Notes: generated by a model from the letters alone, not told the origin. A stretch of DNA of 64,000 bases from Moritella sp. 24 (GCF_018219155.1 NZ_CP056123.1:4287505-4351504), one strand, 5' to 3'; shown: positions 1 through 8,973, numbered from the stretch's first letter. Numbers and translations are program-made.

Positions 1-498
1 AACGTGTTTCGTATAGGCTTTAGTTGGGCAACCTTTTAAGCAAACGGGATCATCACAATGATTACATGCCATCGAGATATTAATACGTTTGTAATCAGGG
101 TAACTGCCACTCTCGACATAGCCCACACTACGGAATGCAATATGTGCAGGGTTATCATTCTTTTCACTACACGCTGCTTCACAGGCGTGACAGCCAATAC
201 AGTTATCCGCAGTAAAGTGAAAGGCATGTTGTTTATTACGATTAGGATTATCACCTACCGCTTTATTTTCATTAATGTTCATTGAACGGCCAGCTGGTAA
301 TTTACCTTCTGTTCGTTCAATTAAATCAATTTTTTTACCGTAAGTATTAACATCAAATATTTCTACATCGGCTAATTTTGCATAACTTTGTTCACCAACA
401 CGAGTATCAAAGATAGGCGTGCCTTCTTTAACAACCGGTTTTTCTGCCGCACCGATTTGATCAAGGCGGTCTCTAAATTGTTCTAACTTGTCTAACAT
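1..498 (-). CDS. 4Fe-4S ferredoxin-type electron transfer protein (partial)
   Basis: The reading frame starts at 498 and runs off the left edge, giving 166 visible residues. Two cysteine clusters are visible near the cut end, CIGCHACEAAC and CNHCDDPVCLKGCP, the pattern of DmsB/NrfC-type subunits that carry several [4Fe-4S] clusters. No signal peptide is seen, so it is probably cytoplasmic. It lies 75 bases downstream of the molybdopterin oxidoreductase gene on the same strand, which suggests it passes electrons to that enzyme. The roughly 100 residues before the first cluster are longer than in a plain ferredoxin. The electron source and the genes further downstream lie outside the window. 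The iron-sulfur assignment is firm; the role as nitrate reductase partner is inferred from position. Confidence 0.75.
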   Translation of the reverse strand, partial: MLDKLEQFRDRLDQIGAAEKPVVKEGTPIFDTRVGEQSYAKLADVEIFDVNTYGKKIDLIERTEGKLPAGRSMNINENKAVGDNPNRNKQHAFHFTADNCIGCHACEAACSEKNDNPAHIAFRSVGYVESGSYPDYKRINISMACNHCDDPVCLKGCPTKAYTKHV

Positions 499-573
499 AA
501 TTTATCCCTCTTATGTTATCGCATTATTTATAATCCAATATGTCCGTACACCACAGCGTATTCCGAATATGAT

Positions 574-2763
574 TTAGTATGTCCGTCTTTCGCGGTTCAT
601 CTTCGCTGCTAGTTTCTGATCAATATGTTCAATACGAATTGAACTCTGCTTAAATGCAGGCTGACGTGAATGAGGGTCAAGTAACCCTAACGACAATCGA
701 TTAACGCAATCATGAAAATGGAATGGAATAAAGACAGCGTTAGGCGCGACACGCTGCGTTAATTGCACCATAACAACAGCATCGCCACGACGAGAGGCCA
801 AGCGAACATAACTTTGATGCTTAATACCGAGCTTAGCAGCCGCGTCCGGATTCATTTCCATATACGGGGTTGGGCTATATTTGTTGAGGTTACCCATTTT
901 ACCGGTACGTGTACGCGTATGAAAATGCTCTACCACACGCCCACTATTAAGCCAGAATGGATATTCGTCACAAGGATGTTCATTATTATCAACCCAAGGT
1001 AACGGAATTAAATTAGCCTTACCTGTCGGTGTTGGGAATACACCATCGCTATATAAACGAGGGTTACCTTTATCAGTGTCATCACCTTCACGGTGTGGCC
1101 ATTGGATACCACGGGCCTTTTCAATTTTTTCGTACGTCATACCTGAGATATCAAGATTACGCCCAGCCCCTTTTGATAGAGACTTCATTTCTTCAAACGC
1201 TTCTTCCGTCGTCACAGGGAAAGTTATTTTTTTACCATTCTCAAAACGTTTCGATAATTCAGAAAAAATCCAAAAATCAGATTTAGAATTACCCTTAGGT
1301 GCTTGCACGTTACTGACTCGGTTTACACGTCGTTCAGTATTGGTAAATACCCCTTCCTTCTCAGCCCAAACGGCAGCTGGTAAGAACATATGCGCATATT
1401 GCGTTGTTTCTACATCTTGATACGCATCTTGAACCACAAGAAAATCTAATTTTTCTAGCGTTTTACGGATACGTGAAGTATTTGGCATCGACGTCATTGG
1501 GTTTGTCGCTACTAACCACAGACCTTTAATTTGTCCCGTTTCAATGGCAGGAAAAATATCTGTTTGTGCTAAACCTCGTTTTTTCGGAAAGAACTCTGGG
1601 TCTATGCCCCAAAATTCAGCAATGTCGTTACGGTCTTTTTCTTTCTCTAATAAACGGTAACCCGGTAAACCAGAACAAGAAGACCACTCACGTGTGCCCA
1701 TCGCATTACATTGACCAGTAATTGATAAGCTCGTCCCGCCAGGTACACCTATATTACCGGTAATAAGCGATAACGAATTACAACCAGTGATAGCATCACT
1801 ACCATGGGTACTTTGATTCAGCCCCATCGTCCAGATACTCATGGCACGTCCCGCCTTCGCAAATAAACGCGCCACATGGCGGATCGTATCTTCATCGATG
1901 CCACAAATTTTAGCCGCTGATGTTGGATCAAAATCAGCAACACAAGCTCTTAACTCTTCAATGCCGTTGGTATATTTTTCGATATAGTCTTTATCTTCTA
2001 GCCCTTCTTTTAAGATCACGTGCATTAATGAATTCTGCAACACGATATCGGTACCAGGACTAATTGGTAAATGAATATCAGCAAACTGTGCAAGCATAGT
2101 GACGCGCGGGTCAACCACGATAAGCGGAAAGTTACGTGCTTCTTTCGCTTCTTTTAAACGCCAATAAATAACAGGATGTTGTTCTGGTAGGTTTGAGCCC
2201 CACGCAATCAAACAATCAGTATGCGAAAAATCATCGTAACAACCCGGTGGGCCATCAGAACCAAATGAACGCTTGTAACCTGATACCGCAGACGCCATAC
2301 ATAGAGTTGTATTGCCATCGTAGTTATTGGTACCGATACAACCACGTGCTAATTTACCTAATGTATAGAATTCTTCAGTGAGTAGCTGGCCAGTAGACAC
2401 AATCGCAAATGAATCTTTGCCGTATTGATCTTGAATCGCTTTAATTTTATCGCTCATGGTATCGAGCGCGCTATCCCAATCAGTTTCTTTATAGATGTCA
2501 TGAATTTGATCACGCACTAATGGGTGATTACCGCGACCTTCCGCTTCAAACAACTCATGCTCAAAGATACCTTTAATACATAGCTTGCCTCTGTTCACAT
2601 CAGCATCTGCAACGCCTCGACTCGCAACAGCATTCCCTTGCTCATTAACTCCGATCTCAATAGAACAACCTGTAGAACAATATCCACACGTTGTATATTT
2701 CCATTCTTTAACCTGTTTATCCGCAATGCGAATAGGTTTTTGATCCTTGCGTCCGAAAATCAT
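574..2763 (-). CDS. nasA: Molybdopterin oxidoreductase, probable assimilatory nitrate reductase
   Basis: A 729-residue bis-MGD molybdoenzyme. An N-terminal [4Fe-4S] site is formed by Cys26, Cys29, Cys33 and Cys62. The motif LCMASAVSGYK places the probable molybdenum ligand at Cys155, as in NasA/NarB assimilatory nitrate reductases. The C-terminal molybdopterin-binding domain begins near residue 610. There is no twin-arginine signal, so it should be cytoplasmic, and there is no C-terminal BFD-like iron-sulfur domain as in some NasA proteins. It diverges from cobA-nirBD, the siroheme and nitrite reduction genes, which supports reduction of nitrate to nitrite for assimilation. A ferredoxin-type gene follows. 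A sigma-54-like promoter lies about 140 bases upstream. A related formate dehydrogenase-like function cannot be excluded from motifs alone. Confidence 0.75.
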   Translation of the reverse strand: MIFGRKDQKPIRIADKQVKEWKYTTCGYCSTGCSIEIGVNEQGNAVASRGVADADVNRGKLCIKGIFEHELFEAEGRGNHPLVRDQIHDIYKETDWDSALDTMSDKIKAIQDQYGKDSFAIVSTGQLLTEEFYTLGKLARGCIGTNNYDGNTTLCMASAVSGYKRSFGSDGPPGCYDDFSHTDCLIAWGSNLPEQHPVIYWRLKEAKEARNFPLIVVDPRVTMLAQFADIHLPISPGTDIVLQNSLMHVILKEGLEDKDYIEKYTNGIEELRACVADFDPTSAAKICGIDEDTIRHVARLFAKAGRAMSIWTMGLNQSTHGSDAITGCNSLSLITGNIGVPGGTSLSITGQCNAMGTREWSSCSGLPGYRLLEKEKDRNDIAEFWGIDPEFFPKKRGLAQTDIFPAIETGQIKGLWLVATNPMTSMPNTSRIRKTLEKLDFLVVQDAYQDVETTQYAHMFLPAAVWAEKEGVFTNTERRVNRVSNVQAPKGNSKSDFWIFSELSKRFENGKKITFPVTTEEAFEEMKSLSKGAGRNLDISGMTYEKIEKARGIQWPHREGDDTDKGNPRLYSDGVFPTPTGKANLIPLPWVDNNEHPCDEYPFWLNSGRVVEHFHTRTRTGKMGNLNKYSPTPYMEMNPDAAAKLGIKHQSYVRLASRRGDAVVMVQLTQRVAPNAVFIPFHFHDCVNRLSLGLLDPHSRQPAFKQSSIRIEHIDQKLAAKMNRERRTY

Positions 2764-2836
2764 AAGACGTCTCCATTAATCTATTAAATTGCTCAACACA
2801 TATTTTGATATCGTTTTTATATTTTTCATCTCATTA

Positions 2837-2878
2837 TTTTTATAAATAGTCTTTATCGATAAGCACTATTTATAAAAA
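2837..2878 (-). other. AT-rich hairpin in the nasA leader
   Basis: Two perfect 14-base arms (2837-2850 and 2865-2878) surround a 14-base centre that contains the palindrome TTATCGATAA. It lies between the sigma-54-like minus-strand promoter and the nasA start. It lacks a GC stem followed by a T run, so it is not a standard terminator. It could be an RNA leader structure or a palindromic protein-binding site. Confidence 0.45.
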
Positions 2879-2903
2879 TATATCCTTCTATAGATACAAT
2901 TGA

Positions 2904-2918
2904 GCAATAACCAAGCCA
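2904..2918 (-). promoter_or_regulatory. Sigma-54-like promoter for nasA
   Basis: Read on the minus strand the sequence is TGGCTT-GGTTA-TTGC. The conserved GG and GC dinucleotides have the 10-base spacing required by RpoN, but the -24 element matches only 4 of 6 bases of TGGCAC. It would give a leader of about 130 bases before nasA. The call is supported by the much better sigma-54 promoter on the divergent side. Confidence 0.4.
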
Positions 2919-3045
2919 GCTTATCTATTTATTGATAAAAAATAGATATATCACCATGCAACGTATAAACATCGCCATTTAACTGCAATTTCACAGCACT
3001 ATTCATCATTTTCACACCACATTTACGTCAGTAATGAAATTAGGC

Positions 3046-3082
3046 TGCACCATGGCTGTGCGTGAGCGCAAAAACTGGTGCA
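3046..3082. promoter_or_regulatory. NtrC-like enhancer sites
   Basis: GCACC-ATGGC-TGTGC at 3047-3061 matches 9 of 10 positions of the NtrC dyad GCACY-N5-RGTGC. A second half-site, TGGTGCA, lies at 3076-3082. They sit about 100-130 bases upstream of the sigma-54 promoter at 3178-3192, a usual distance for NtrC enhancers. The match is by eye and binding is inferred. Confidence 0.45.
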
Positions 3083-3177
3083 ACATCACACACTTGAATC
3101 TACTTGAAAACCATAAAAAAAACAGGGTAAGACAATTAAGTCTTTAGTATCAACAACTAAAGATGGTTTTGCATAGT

Positions 3178-3192
3178 TGGCACTGTCTTTGC
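3178..3192 (+). promoter_or_regulatory. Sigma-54 (RpoN) promoter of cobA-nirBD
   Basis: TGGCAC-TGTCT-TTGC matches the -24/-12 consensus TGGCAC-N5-TTGC exactly. It lies 38 bases upstream of the cobA start. With the NtrC-like dyads further upstream, it implies nitrogen-limitation control of siroheme and nitrite reductase synthesis. The rest of the 2764-3230 gap is AT-rich and shows no gene. Confidence 0.8.
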
Positions 3193-3230
3193 GTTAGTAT
3201 GTTCAGAGCCGTACTACAGGGATGTGAGTC

Positions 3231-4058
3231 ATGACAATTGAATTAATAACCAAAGCGCAAACACAACGCACCAGTCAAGCTGGTCAAGCTGGTCAAGTAG
3301 CTTTAGTGGGAGCAGGTCCGGGTGACCCAGAACTACTCACACTAAAAGCGATTAAAGCAATTGAGAGTGCCGACCTGATCCTGTTTGATAATTTAGTCAG
3401 TACAGAAATTAGAGCGTTATTTCCAGCACATACGAAGACCATCTACGTGGGTAAGAAAAAGGCGGATCACTGTATACCGCAAGATCAACTTAATTTATTC
3501 ATGGTAGATAAAGCAAAACAAGGTCTGAATATCTGTCGCTTGAAAGGTGGTGACCCCTTTGTATTTGGTCGTGGTAGTGAAGAACAATTAGTTCTCCATG
3601 CTCACGATATAAAAACGACAATCGTACCCGGTGTAACAGCCGCATCAGGTTGCACTGCATATGCAGGTATCCCACTAACTCATCGAGGGTTATCAACGGG
3701 CTGTACTTTCATTACCGGTCATCTGAAGAATGGCAAGCTAGATCTAAATTGGCCGCAACTTGCACACCTTGACCACACTTTAGTGTTTTACATGGGTCTT
3801 GGTAAATTAGCGGAAATTTCAGAACAGTTGACTCGCCATGGATTAGACGCAAATACACCCGCTGCATTGATCGAAAATGGGTCCACGCCACAGCAAAGAG
3901 AATTCGTTGGTACTGTATCAACATTACCGACACTCGCAATTGAACACCAATTAAAAAGTCCTAGCCTGATCGTTATCGGTTCAGTGGTCTCTCTCGCAGA
4001 GAAACTGAGTTGGAGAGATCTGGAGCAAGCGACAAAAAATCAAGCATTGAGCGCATAA
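3231..4058 (+). CDS. cobA: Uroporphyrinogen-III C-methyltransferase
   Basis: A 275-residue SUMT-type enzyme that adds two methyl groups from SAM to uroporphyrinogen III, giving precorrin-2 on the way to siroheme. The family motifs VGAGPGDPELLTLKA near residue 26 and GGDPFVFGRG near residue 105 are clear. It lacks the CysG precorrin-2 dehydrogenase/ferrochelatase domain, so that step must be encoded elsewhere. The N-terminus carries a short repeat-like stretch (AGQAGQ). It is the first gene after the sigma-54 promoter and ends 11 bases before nirB, so it most likely supplies siroheme to the nitrite reductase made from the same transcript. Confidence 0.93.
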   Translation: MTIELITKAQTQRTSQAGQAGQVALVGAGPGDPELLTLKAIKAIESADLILFDNLVSTEIRALFPAHTKTIYVGKKKADHCIPQDQLNLFMVDKAKQGLNICRLKGGDPFVFGRGSEEQLVLHAHDIKTTIVPGVTAASGCTAYAGIPLTHRGLSTGCTFITGHLKNGKLDLNWPQLAHLDHTLVFYMGLGKLAEISEQLTRHGLDANTPAALIENGSTPQQREFVGTVSTLPTLAIEHQLKSPSLIVIGSVVSLAEKLSWRDLEQATKNQALSA

Positions 4059-4069
4059 CGGAGCATGTC

Positions 4070-6604
4070 ATGAAAAGAATTATAGTTGTCGGTAACGGCA
4101 TGGTAGGTCACCATTTCATTGACCAATTTATTCAACAAGAAAAGATGGAAGAAGTTCAAATCACGACGTTTAGTGAAGAATCCCGTCTTGCTTATGATCG
4201 CGTTCAATTAAGTGCTTATTTCAGCGGTAAGACAGCTGATGACTTAATGATGACATCGCCAGAATACTATGATGACAACGGCGTTCAATACTTTGTAAAC
4301 GATAAAGTGGTTGGTATCGACAAAGCAGCTAAAACAGTAACGACTGCACAAGGTCGTGTTGAGAGTTACGACAAATTAGTACTGGCGACAGGGTCATATC
4401 CATTCGTGCCGCCAATTCCAGGTAAGGACCAAGATCATTGCCTTGTTTACCGTACTATTAACGATTTAGAAGACATCACCGCATCCGCAAAAGAAAGTAA
4501 AGTCGGTGTGGTCATTGGTGGTGGTCTACTGGGTCTTGAAGCCGCTAATGCAATCAAACAGCTTGGTCTTGAAACTCACGTTGTTGAATTCGCACCACGC
4601 CTCATGGCTGTGCAAGTGGATGACGGTGGTGGCGCTATTCTTCGTAACAAAATTGAAGAATTAGGCGTAACGGTACACACAGAAAAAAATACCAAAGAAA
4701 TTGTGAAAGGTGAAACTTGCCGTTACCGCATGAACTTTGCTGACGGTACTCACGTTGAAACAGACATGATCATCTTCTCTGCAGGTATTCGTCCTCAAGA
4801 TGAATTAGCACGTTCATTCGACCTAACACTAGGCGAACGTGGCGGTATCCAGATTAACGATAACTGTTTAACGTCTGACGAAAATATTTTCGCGATTGGT
4901 GAATGTGCATTATGGCAAGGACGTATCTTCGGTCTTGTTGCACCGGGTTACCAAATGGCGAAAGTCGCTGTTGACCACATTGTTGGTGAAGGTAAGTTAG
5001 CATTTACAGGTGCCGATATGAGTACCAAGCTAAAACTGCTTGGCGTTGACGTTGCAAGTATCGGTGATGCGCATGGTAATGCCGAAGGCGCTCAAAATTA
5101 TGTATTCACCAATGAAGCAGACCAAATTTATAAAAAATTAGTCATTAGCGAATGTGGTAAGAAGCTACTTGGCGCGGTCATGGTTGGTGAAGCTGAAGAT
5201 TACGGTACATGGTTACAAATTTACTTAAACGACATGGATATTCCGGGTTCGCCTGAAAATATGTTAGTGCCACCAGCAGAAGGTGGTGCGGTAACGATGG
5301 GGATTGATGCCCTCCCTGATTCAGCCGTTATTTGTTCATGTCTTGATGTGACAAAAGGTCAAATTTGCGCCGCAGTACAAGATGGTGCAACCAATCTTGG
5401 TGATATTAAATCAATTACAAAAGCGTGTACCGGTTGTGGCGGCTGTAATAGTCTAGCGACTCAAGTACTCAATGCTGAACTTGAAAGCATGGGTGTTGAA
5501 GTCAATACTGACCTTTGTGAGCATTTCCCCCATTCTCGTGCTGAACTTGCCGACATTGTTCGTGTTAAACGCATTCGTACATTCGAAGCCTTACTCTCTG
5601 AATTTGGTTCTGGTCACGGTTGTGAAATTTGTCGTCCGACAGTCGCTAATATTCTCGCTTCATTCTGGAATGACTACATCCTAGAAGATGATCACCTTGG
5701 TCTACAGGATGTGAATGATGTTTACCTAGGTAACATGCAAAAAGACGGTACTTATTCTGTTGTTCCGCGTATTGCCGGTGGTGAAATCACGCCAGACAAG
5801 CTTATCGTGTTAGGTCAAATAGCCAAACAATATAATCTTTACACCAAAATTACCGGTGGTCAGCGTATCGATTTATTTGGCGCTCAATTACATGAATTAC
5901 CAGATATCTGGAAATGGTTAGTAGATGAAGGCTTTGAAACAGGCCATGCCTACGGTAAATCAGTACGTACTGTTAAATCATGTGTAGGTAGTACTTGGTG
6001 TCGTTATGGTGTGAAAGACAGCATGGGCTTATCAATCGATATAGAAAATCGCTACAAGGGTTTACGTTCACCACACAAACTTAAATTTGCCGTATCAGGT
6101 TGTACCCGCGAATGTGCAGAAGCACAAAGTAAAGATATTGGTATTATCGCGACAGAAGGCGGTTGGGGTCTTTATGTGTGTGGTAACGGCGGTATGCGTC
6201 CACGTCATGCTGATTTATTCGCTACCGACCTAGACTCTGAAACACTGTACAAATATGTTGACCGTATATTGATGTTCTATATTCGCACAGCAGACCGCCT
6301 ACAACGTACATCCGTTTGGTTAGAAAACCTTGAAGGCGGCTTAGACTACCTTAAAGATGTTGTTATTAATGACAAACTTGGTCTTGTAGCAGAACTTGAA
6401 AGTGAAATGGAAGCAAACATAGGTAATTACCAATGTGAGTGGAAAACGACGATTGAAAGTCCTGAAAAGCTGCTTCGTTTTAAACACTTCATTAACTCTG
6501 AAGAAAATGATACTGCAGTTCAGTTTGTTGAAGTTCGTGACCAAATACGCCCTGCAACTCCCGCAGAACGCGCAGGTCAAATTGAGATTGTAGAAGTGAG
6601 CTAA
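4070..6604 (+). CDS. nirB: NADH-dependent nitrite reductase, large subunit
   Basis: An 844-residue cytoplasmic siroheme enzyme that reduces nitrite to ammonium with NAD(P)H. In order it has an N-terminal FAD/NAD(P)-binding reductase region (VVGNGMVG near the start, VIGGGLLGLEAA near residue 145), a BFD-like [2Fe-2S] domain (CSCLDVTKGQI and KACTGCGGCN), and a C-terminal sulfite/nitrite reductase domain whose CVGSTWCRYG and CTRECAEAQ motifs bind the [4Fe-4S]-siroheme centre. The start at 4070 is preferred over an upstream ATG at 4010 because GGAG at 4060-4063 is well placed and the protein then begins MKRIIVVGNGMVG like its relatives. Length matches the family. It is followed by nirD. Confidence 0.95.
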   Translation: MKRIIVVGNGMVGHHFIDQFIQQEKMEEVQITTFSEESRLAYDRVQLSAYFSGKTADDLMMTSPEYYDDNGVQYFVNDKVVGIDKAAKTVTTAQGRVESYDKLVLATGSYPFVPPIPGKDQDHCLVYRTINDLEDITASAKESKVGVVIGGGLLGLEAANAIKQLGLETHVVEFAPRLMAVQVDDGGGAILRNKIEELGVTVHTEKNTKEIVKGETCRYRMNFADGTHVETDMIIFSAGIRPQDELARSFDLTLGERGGIQINDNCLTSDENIFAIGECALWQGRIFGLVAPGYQMAKVAVDHIVGEGKLAFTGADMSTKLKLLGVDVASIGDAHGNAEGAQNYVFTNEADQIYKKLVISECGKKLLGAVMVGEAEDYGTWLQIYLNDMDIPGSPENMLVPPAEGGAVTMGIDALPDSAVICSCLDVTKGQICAAVQDGATNLGDIKSITKACTGCGGCNSLATQVLNAELESMGVEVNTDLCEHFPHSRAELADIVRVKRIRTFEALLSEFGSGHGCEICRPTVANILASFWNDYILEDDHLGLQDVNDVYLGNMQKDGTYSVVPRIAGGEITPDKLIVLGQIAKQYNLYTKITGGQRIDLFGAQLHELPDIWKWLVDEGFETGHAYGKSVRTVKSCVGSTWCRYGVKDSMGLSIDIENRYKGLRSPHKLKFAVSGCTRECAEAQSKDIGIIATEGGWGLYVCGNGGMRPRHADLFATDLDSETLYKYVDRILMFYIRTADRLQRTSVWLENLEGGLDYLKDVVINDKLGLVAELESEMEANIGNYQCEWKTTIESPEKLLRFKHFINSEENDTAVQFVEVRDQIRPATPAERAGQIEIVEVS

Positions 6605-6649
6605 TACAGTATTACCTCGCTTCACAATATCAACACATAACAAATAATT

Positions 6650-6669
6650 AGCAGGTTGAAACACCTGCT
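6650..6669 (+). other. Hairpin between nirB and nirD
   Basis: AGCAGGT and ACCTGCT form a perfect 7-bp stem with a 6-base loop, 23 bases before the nirD start. There is no T run, so it is more likely an mRNA processing or stability element than a terminator. Confidence 0.5.
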
Positions 6670-6692
6670 AAAACAAGATTTAAGGATTAATT

Positions 6693-7019
6693 ATGACTAC
6701 TTGGACTCAAGTTATTGCAAAAGACAAACTCACCCCAGACGCTGGCGTCTGTGCGCTCGTCAATGGTAAACAAGTTGCTATTTTCTTTGACCGTAAAACA
6801 GATCAGTTATTTGCCATTGATAATTACTGCCCAGCAAGCCAAGCAAACGTTTTATCGCGTGGTTTAATTACCTCAGTGAAAGATGTGTTAACCGTATCGT
6901 CACCACTTTATAAAGAGCATTTCAGCCTAACAACGGGTGAATGTCTTGAAAATGAAACTTTATCGGTACCTGTATATGAGGTTCGAGTCACTGATGGTAT
7001 GGTGGAAGTGACTGCATAA
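6693..7019 (+). CDS. nirD: Nitrite reductase small subunit
   Basis: A 108-residue protein of the NirD family, a Rieske-like fold that accompanies NirB. The usual Rieske Cys-His cluster ligands are absent: the pattern NYCPASQANVL near residue 47 replaces CPH and no second CxxH is present, as expected for NirD. It follows nirB by 88 bases and precedes the kinase-phosphatase gene by 46 bases, consistent with one operon. The start has an adjacent AAGGATT ribosome binding site. Its function is taken from the family and from its position. Confidence 0.9.
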   Translation: MTTWTQVIAKDKLTPDAGVCALVNGKQVAIFFDRKTDQLFAIDNYCPASQANVLSRGLITSVKDVLTVSSPLYKEHFSLTTGECLENETLSVPVYEVRVTDGMVEVTA

Positions 7020-7065
7020 GTAATAGCAGAACATTCAGTATTGATGTCATTGACAGGGAGTTATT

Positions 7066-8805
7066 ATGTCGCCAAGACACTTGCAAGGCGGTGCGACCTT
7101 CACCATAGGTCAGCGTTCTGTTGAAGGCATAAAAGCCCATAATGAAGATGCCATCGGTATTCGTATTCCGGATGATTTACTGCTCACAACAAAAGGGGCT
7201 GTCGCGATTATCGCTGATGGAGTGAGCGCGGCAGAAGCCGGTAAAGAAGCCAGTGAAACCTGCGTACATAACTTCCTATCTGATTATTATTCTACGCCAG
7301 AAACCTGGTCCGTTGGTAAATCAACAGGTCAGGTACTAACAGCGCTAAACCGTTGGTTATACAGCCAAGGCAAACAGTTTTCTGATGCTCAAAAAGGTTA
7401 CTTGACCACCCTCAGCACCATTGTATTTAAATCTCATTCAGCGCACTTACTGCATGTTGGTGATTCTCGTATTTACCGATTGCGTAAGAATAGCCTTGAA
7501 CAACTAACACGAGATCACACAACGGTTGTCAGTAGTAAGCAGTCCTACCTTGCAAGAGCAATGGGATTAGATGTCACCCTTGAAGTCGATTATAAAGAAG
7601 TGGAATTACAAGTTGGTGATGTATTCTTACTATCAACGGATGGATTACATGACTTTGTCAGTGATAAACAGTTACGGGGGATTATTCAACAAGCCAATAA
7701 TGCCCAAAGTAGTGATTTTGAAACGTGTTGTGAACACTTAATCCAGCAAGCACTTGCCAATAATAGTAATGATAATATCAGCTGTCAGCTATTACGTATT
7801 GATACTCTACCAGCACAAAGCGCTGAAGATGTGCATGTTCATCTCGCCTCAATGCCTTTTCCACCCGCATTACGCCCAGGGTTATCCATTGATGGTTTAA
7901 AAGTCATTAAAGAACTCCATGCAAGTAGTAGCAGCCATTTGTACTTAGTCGAAGACAAAGAAACAAAACAACAATATTGTATGAAAGCGCCCTCGGTAAA
8001 CTATATTGATGATCCCGCTTATATCGAACGCTTTACCATGGAGACTTGGATTGGTTCTCGCCTACACAATCCACATATTTTAAAAATTGTCGAAACCAAC
8101 AGAAAAAAAAGTAATCTCTATTATTTAATGGAAGTCATTGAAGGTATCACATTAGAAAAGTGGATAAGCCAAAACCCAAATCCACCAGTTCAAGATGTGC
8201 TTAATATCATTGAACAAGTGATTAAAGGCTTGCGGGCGTTTCACCGTAAAGAAACGTTACATCAAGATTTAAAGCCGGGAAACATCATGATTGACCAAAA
8301 CGGACAAGTCAAAATAATTGATTTTGGTTCTTGTTTTGTCAAAGGCATAGCAGAAATAGCGACGCCACTACAGCGAGATAAAATTCTCGGTACCGCATCC
8401 TATTCCGCACCAGAAACAGTCATCAATGGGGATAGTACCGCACAATCTGATATCTTTGCCATATCCGTTATTATCTTTGAAATGCTCACGGGAAAGCACC
8501 CTTTTAATGGCAAGCTTGAAACCTGTCGTACTCAAAAAGCATATCTAAAAACCAAATATATACCGACCTATGAATACAATCCTTTAGTTCCATTTTGGTT
8601 AGACGGTACGATCAAAAAAGGACTGCGTTTCAGTCCAAGTAAGCGTCATGCAGATGTGTCTGAATTATTGTATGAATTACAGCACCCAAACCCAAAATAT
8701 AAAAGTAACCGTAAGCAAGCCCTTATCGAAAAGAACCCAGAGCGTTTCTGGCAGGTTATCTCCCTGCTACTACTTCTTGCCTTGTGTATTTCATTATTTA
8801 GCTAG
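7066..8805 (+). CDS. Fused PP2C phosphatase / Ser-Thr protein kinase, membrane-anchored
   Basis: A 579-residue two-domain signalling protein. Residues 10-245 form a PP2C phosphatase with the metal-binding motifs DGVS (51-54), VGDSR (131-135), TDG (191-193) and NDN (235-237). Residues 275-535 form a Hanks-type kinase with a probable ATP lysine at Lys307, a catalytic loop HQDLKPGN (399-406), DFGS at 419-422 and APE at 448-450. The usual HRD is HQD, so this is a non-RD kinase. Residues 557-579 are a hydrophobic tail (LLLLALCISLF) that should anchor it with both domains in the cytoplasm. It starts 46 bases after nirD behind GGGAG, so it appears to be cotranscribed with the nitrite reductase genes. 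Its substrate is unknown; control of nitrate transport or reduction is inference. Confidence 0.85.
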   Translation: MSPRHLQGGATFTIGQRSVEGIKAHNEDAIGIRIPDDLLLTTKGAVAIIADGVSAAEAGKEASETCVHNFLSDYYSTPETWSVGKSTGQVLTALNRWLYSQGKQFSDAQKGYLTTLSTIVFKSHSAHLLHVGDSRIYRLRKNSLEQLTRDHTTVVSSKQSYLARAMGLDVTLEVDYKEVELQVGDVFLLSTDGLHDFVSDKQLRGIIQQANNAQSSDFETCCEHLIQQALANNSNDNISCQLLRIDTLPAQSAEDVHVHLASMPFPPALRPGLSIDGLKVIKELHASSSSHLYLVEDKETKQQYCMKAPSVNYIDDPAYIERFTMETWIGSRLHNPHILKIVETNRKKSNLYYLMEVIEGITLEKWISQNPNPPVQDVLNIIEQVIKGLRAFHRKETLHQDLKPGNIMIDQNGQVKIIDFGSCFVKGIAEIATPLQRDKILGTASYSAPETVINGDSTAQSDIFAISVIIFEMLTGKHPFNGKLETCRTQKAYLKTKYIPTYEYNPLVPFWLDGTIKKGLRFSPSKRHADVSELLYELQHPNPKYKSNRKQALIEKNPERFWQVISLLLLLALCISLFS

Positions 8806-8973
8806 GGACTAAGCCTAAATCAGACTCTGTATGTAAACATACGTAAAACACCTACATATCACTGGCTATTAAATAAATGCTTAACTTATACAAGGTATAA
8901 TATTGCCTTATAAAATTTAAAATATTTACCGCCTATAATTAACCCCCAGTAATATGACAGGAGCCCATAACCA

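Noticed and set aside
4010..4069. A 20-codon N-terminal extension of NirB.
   Set aside because: It overlaps cobA and lacks family similarity; GGAG before 4070 and the usual MKRIIVVGNGMVG start favour the shorter form.
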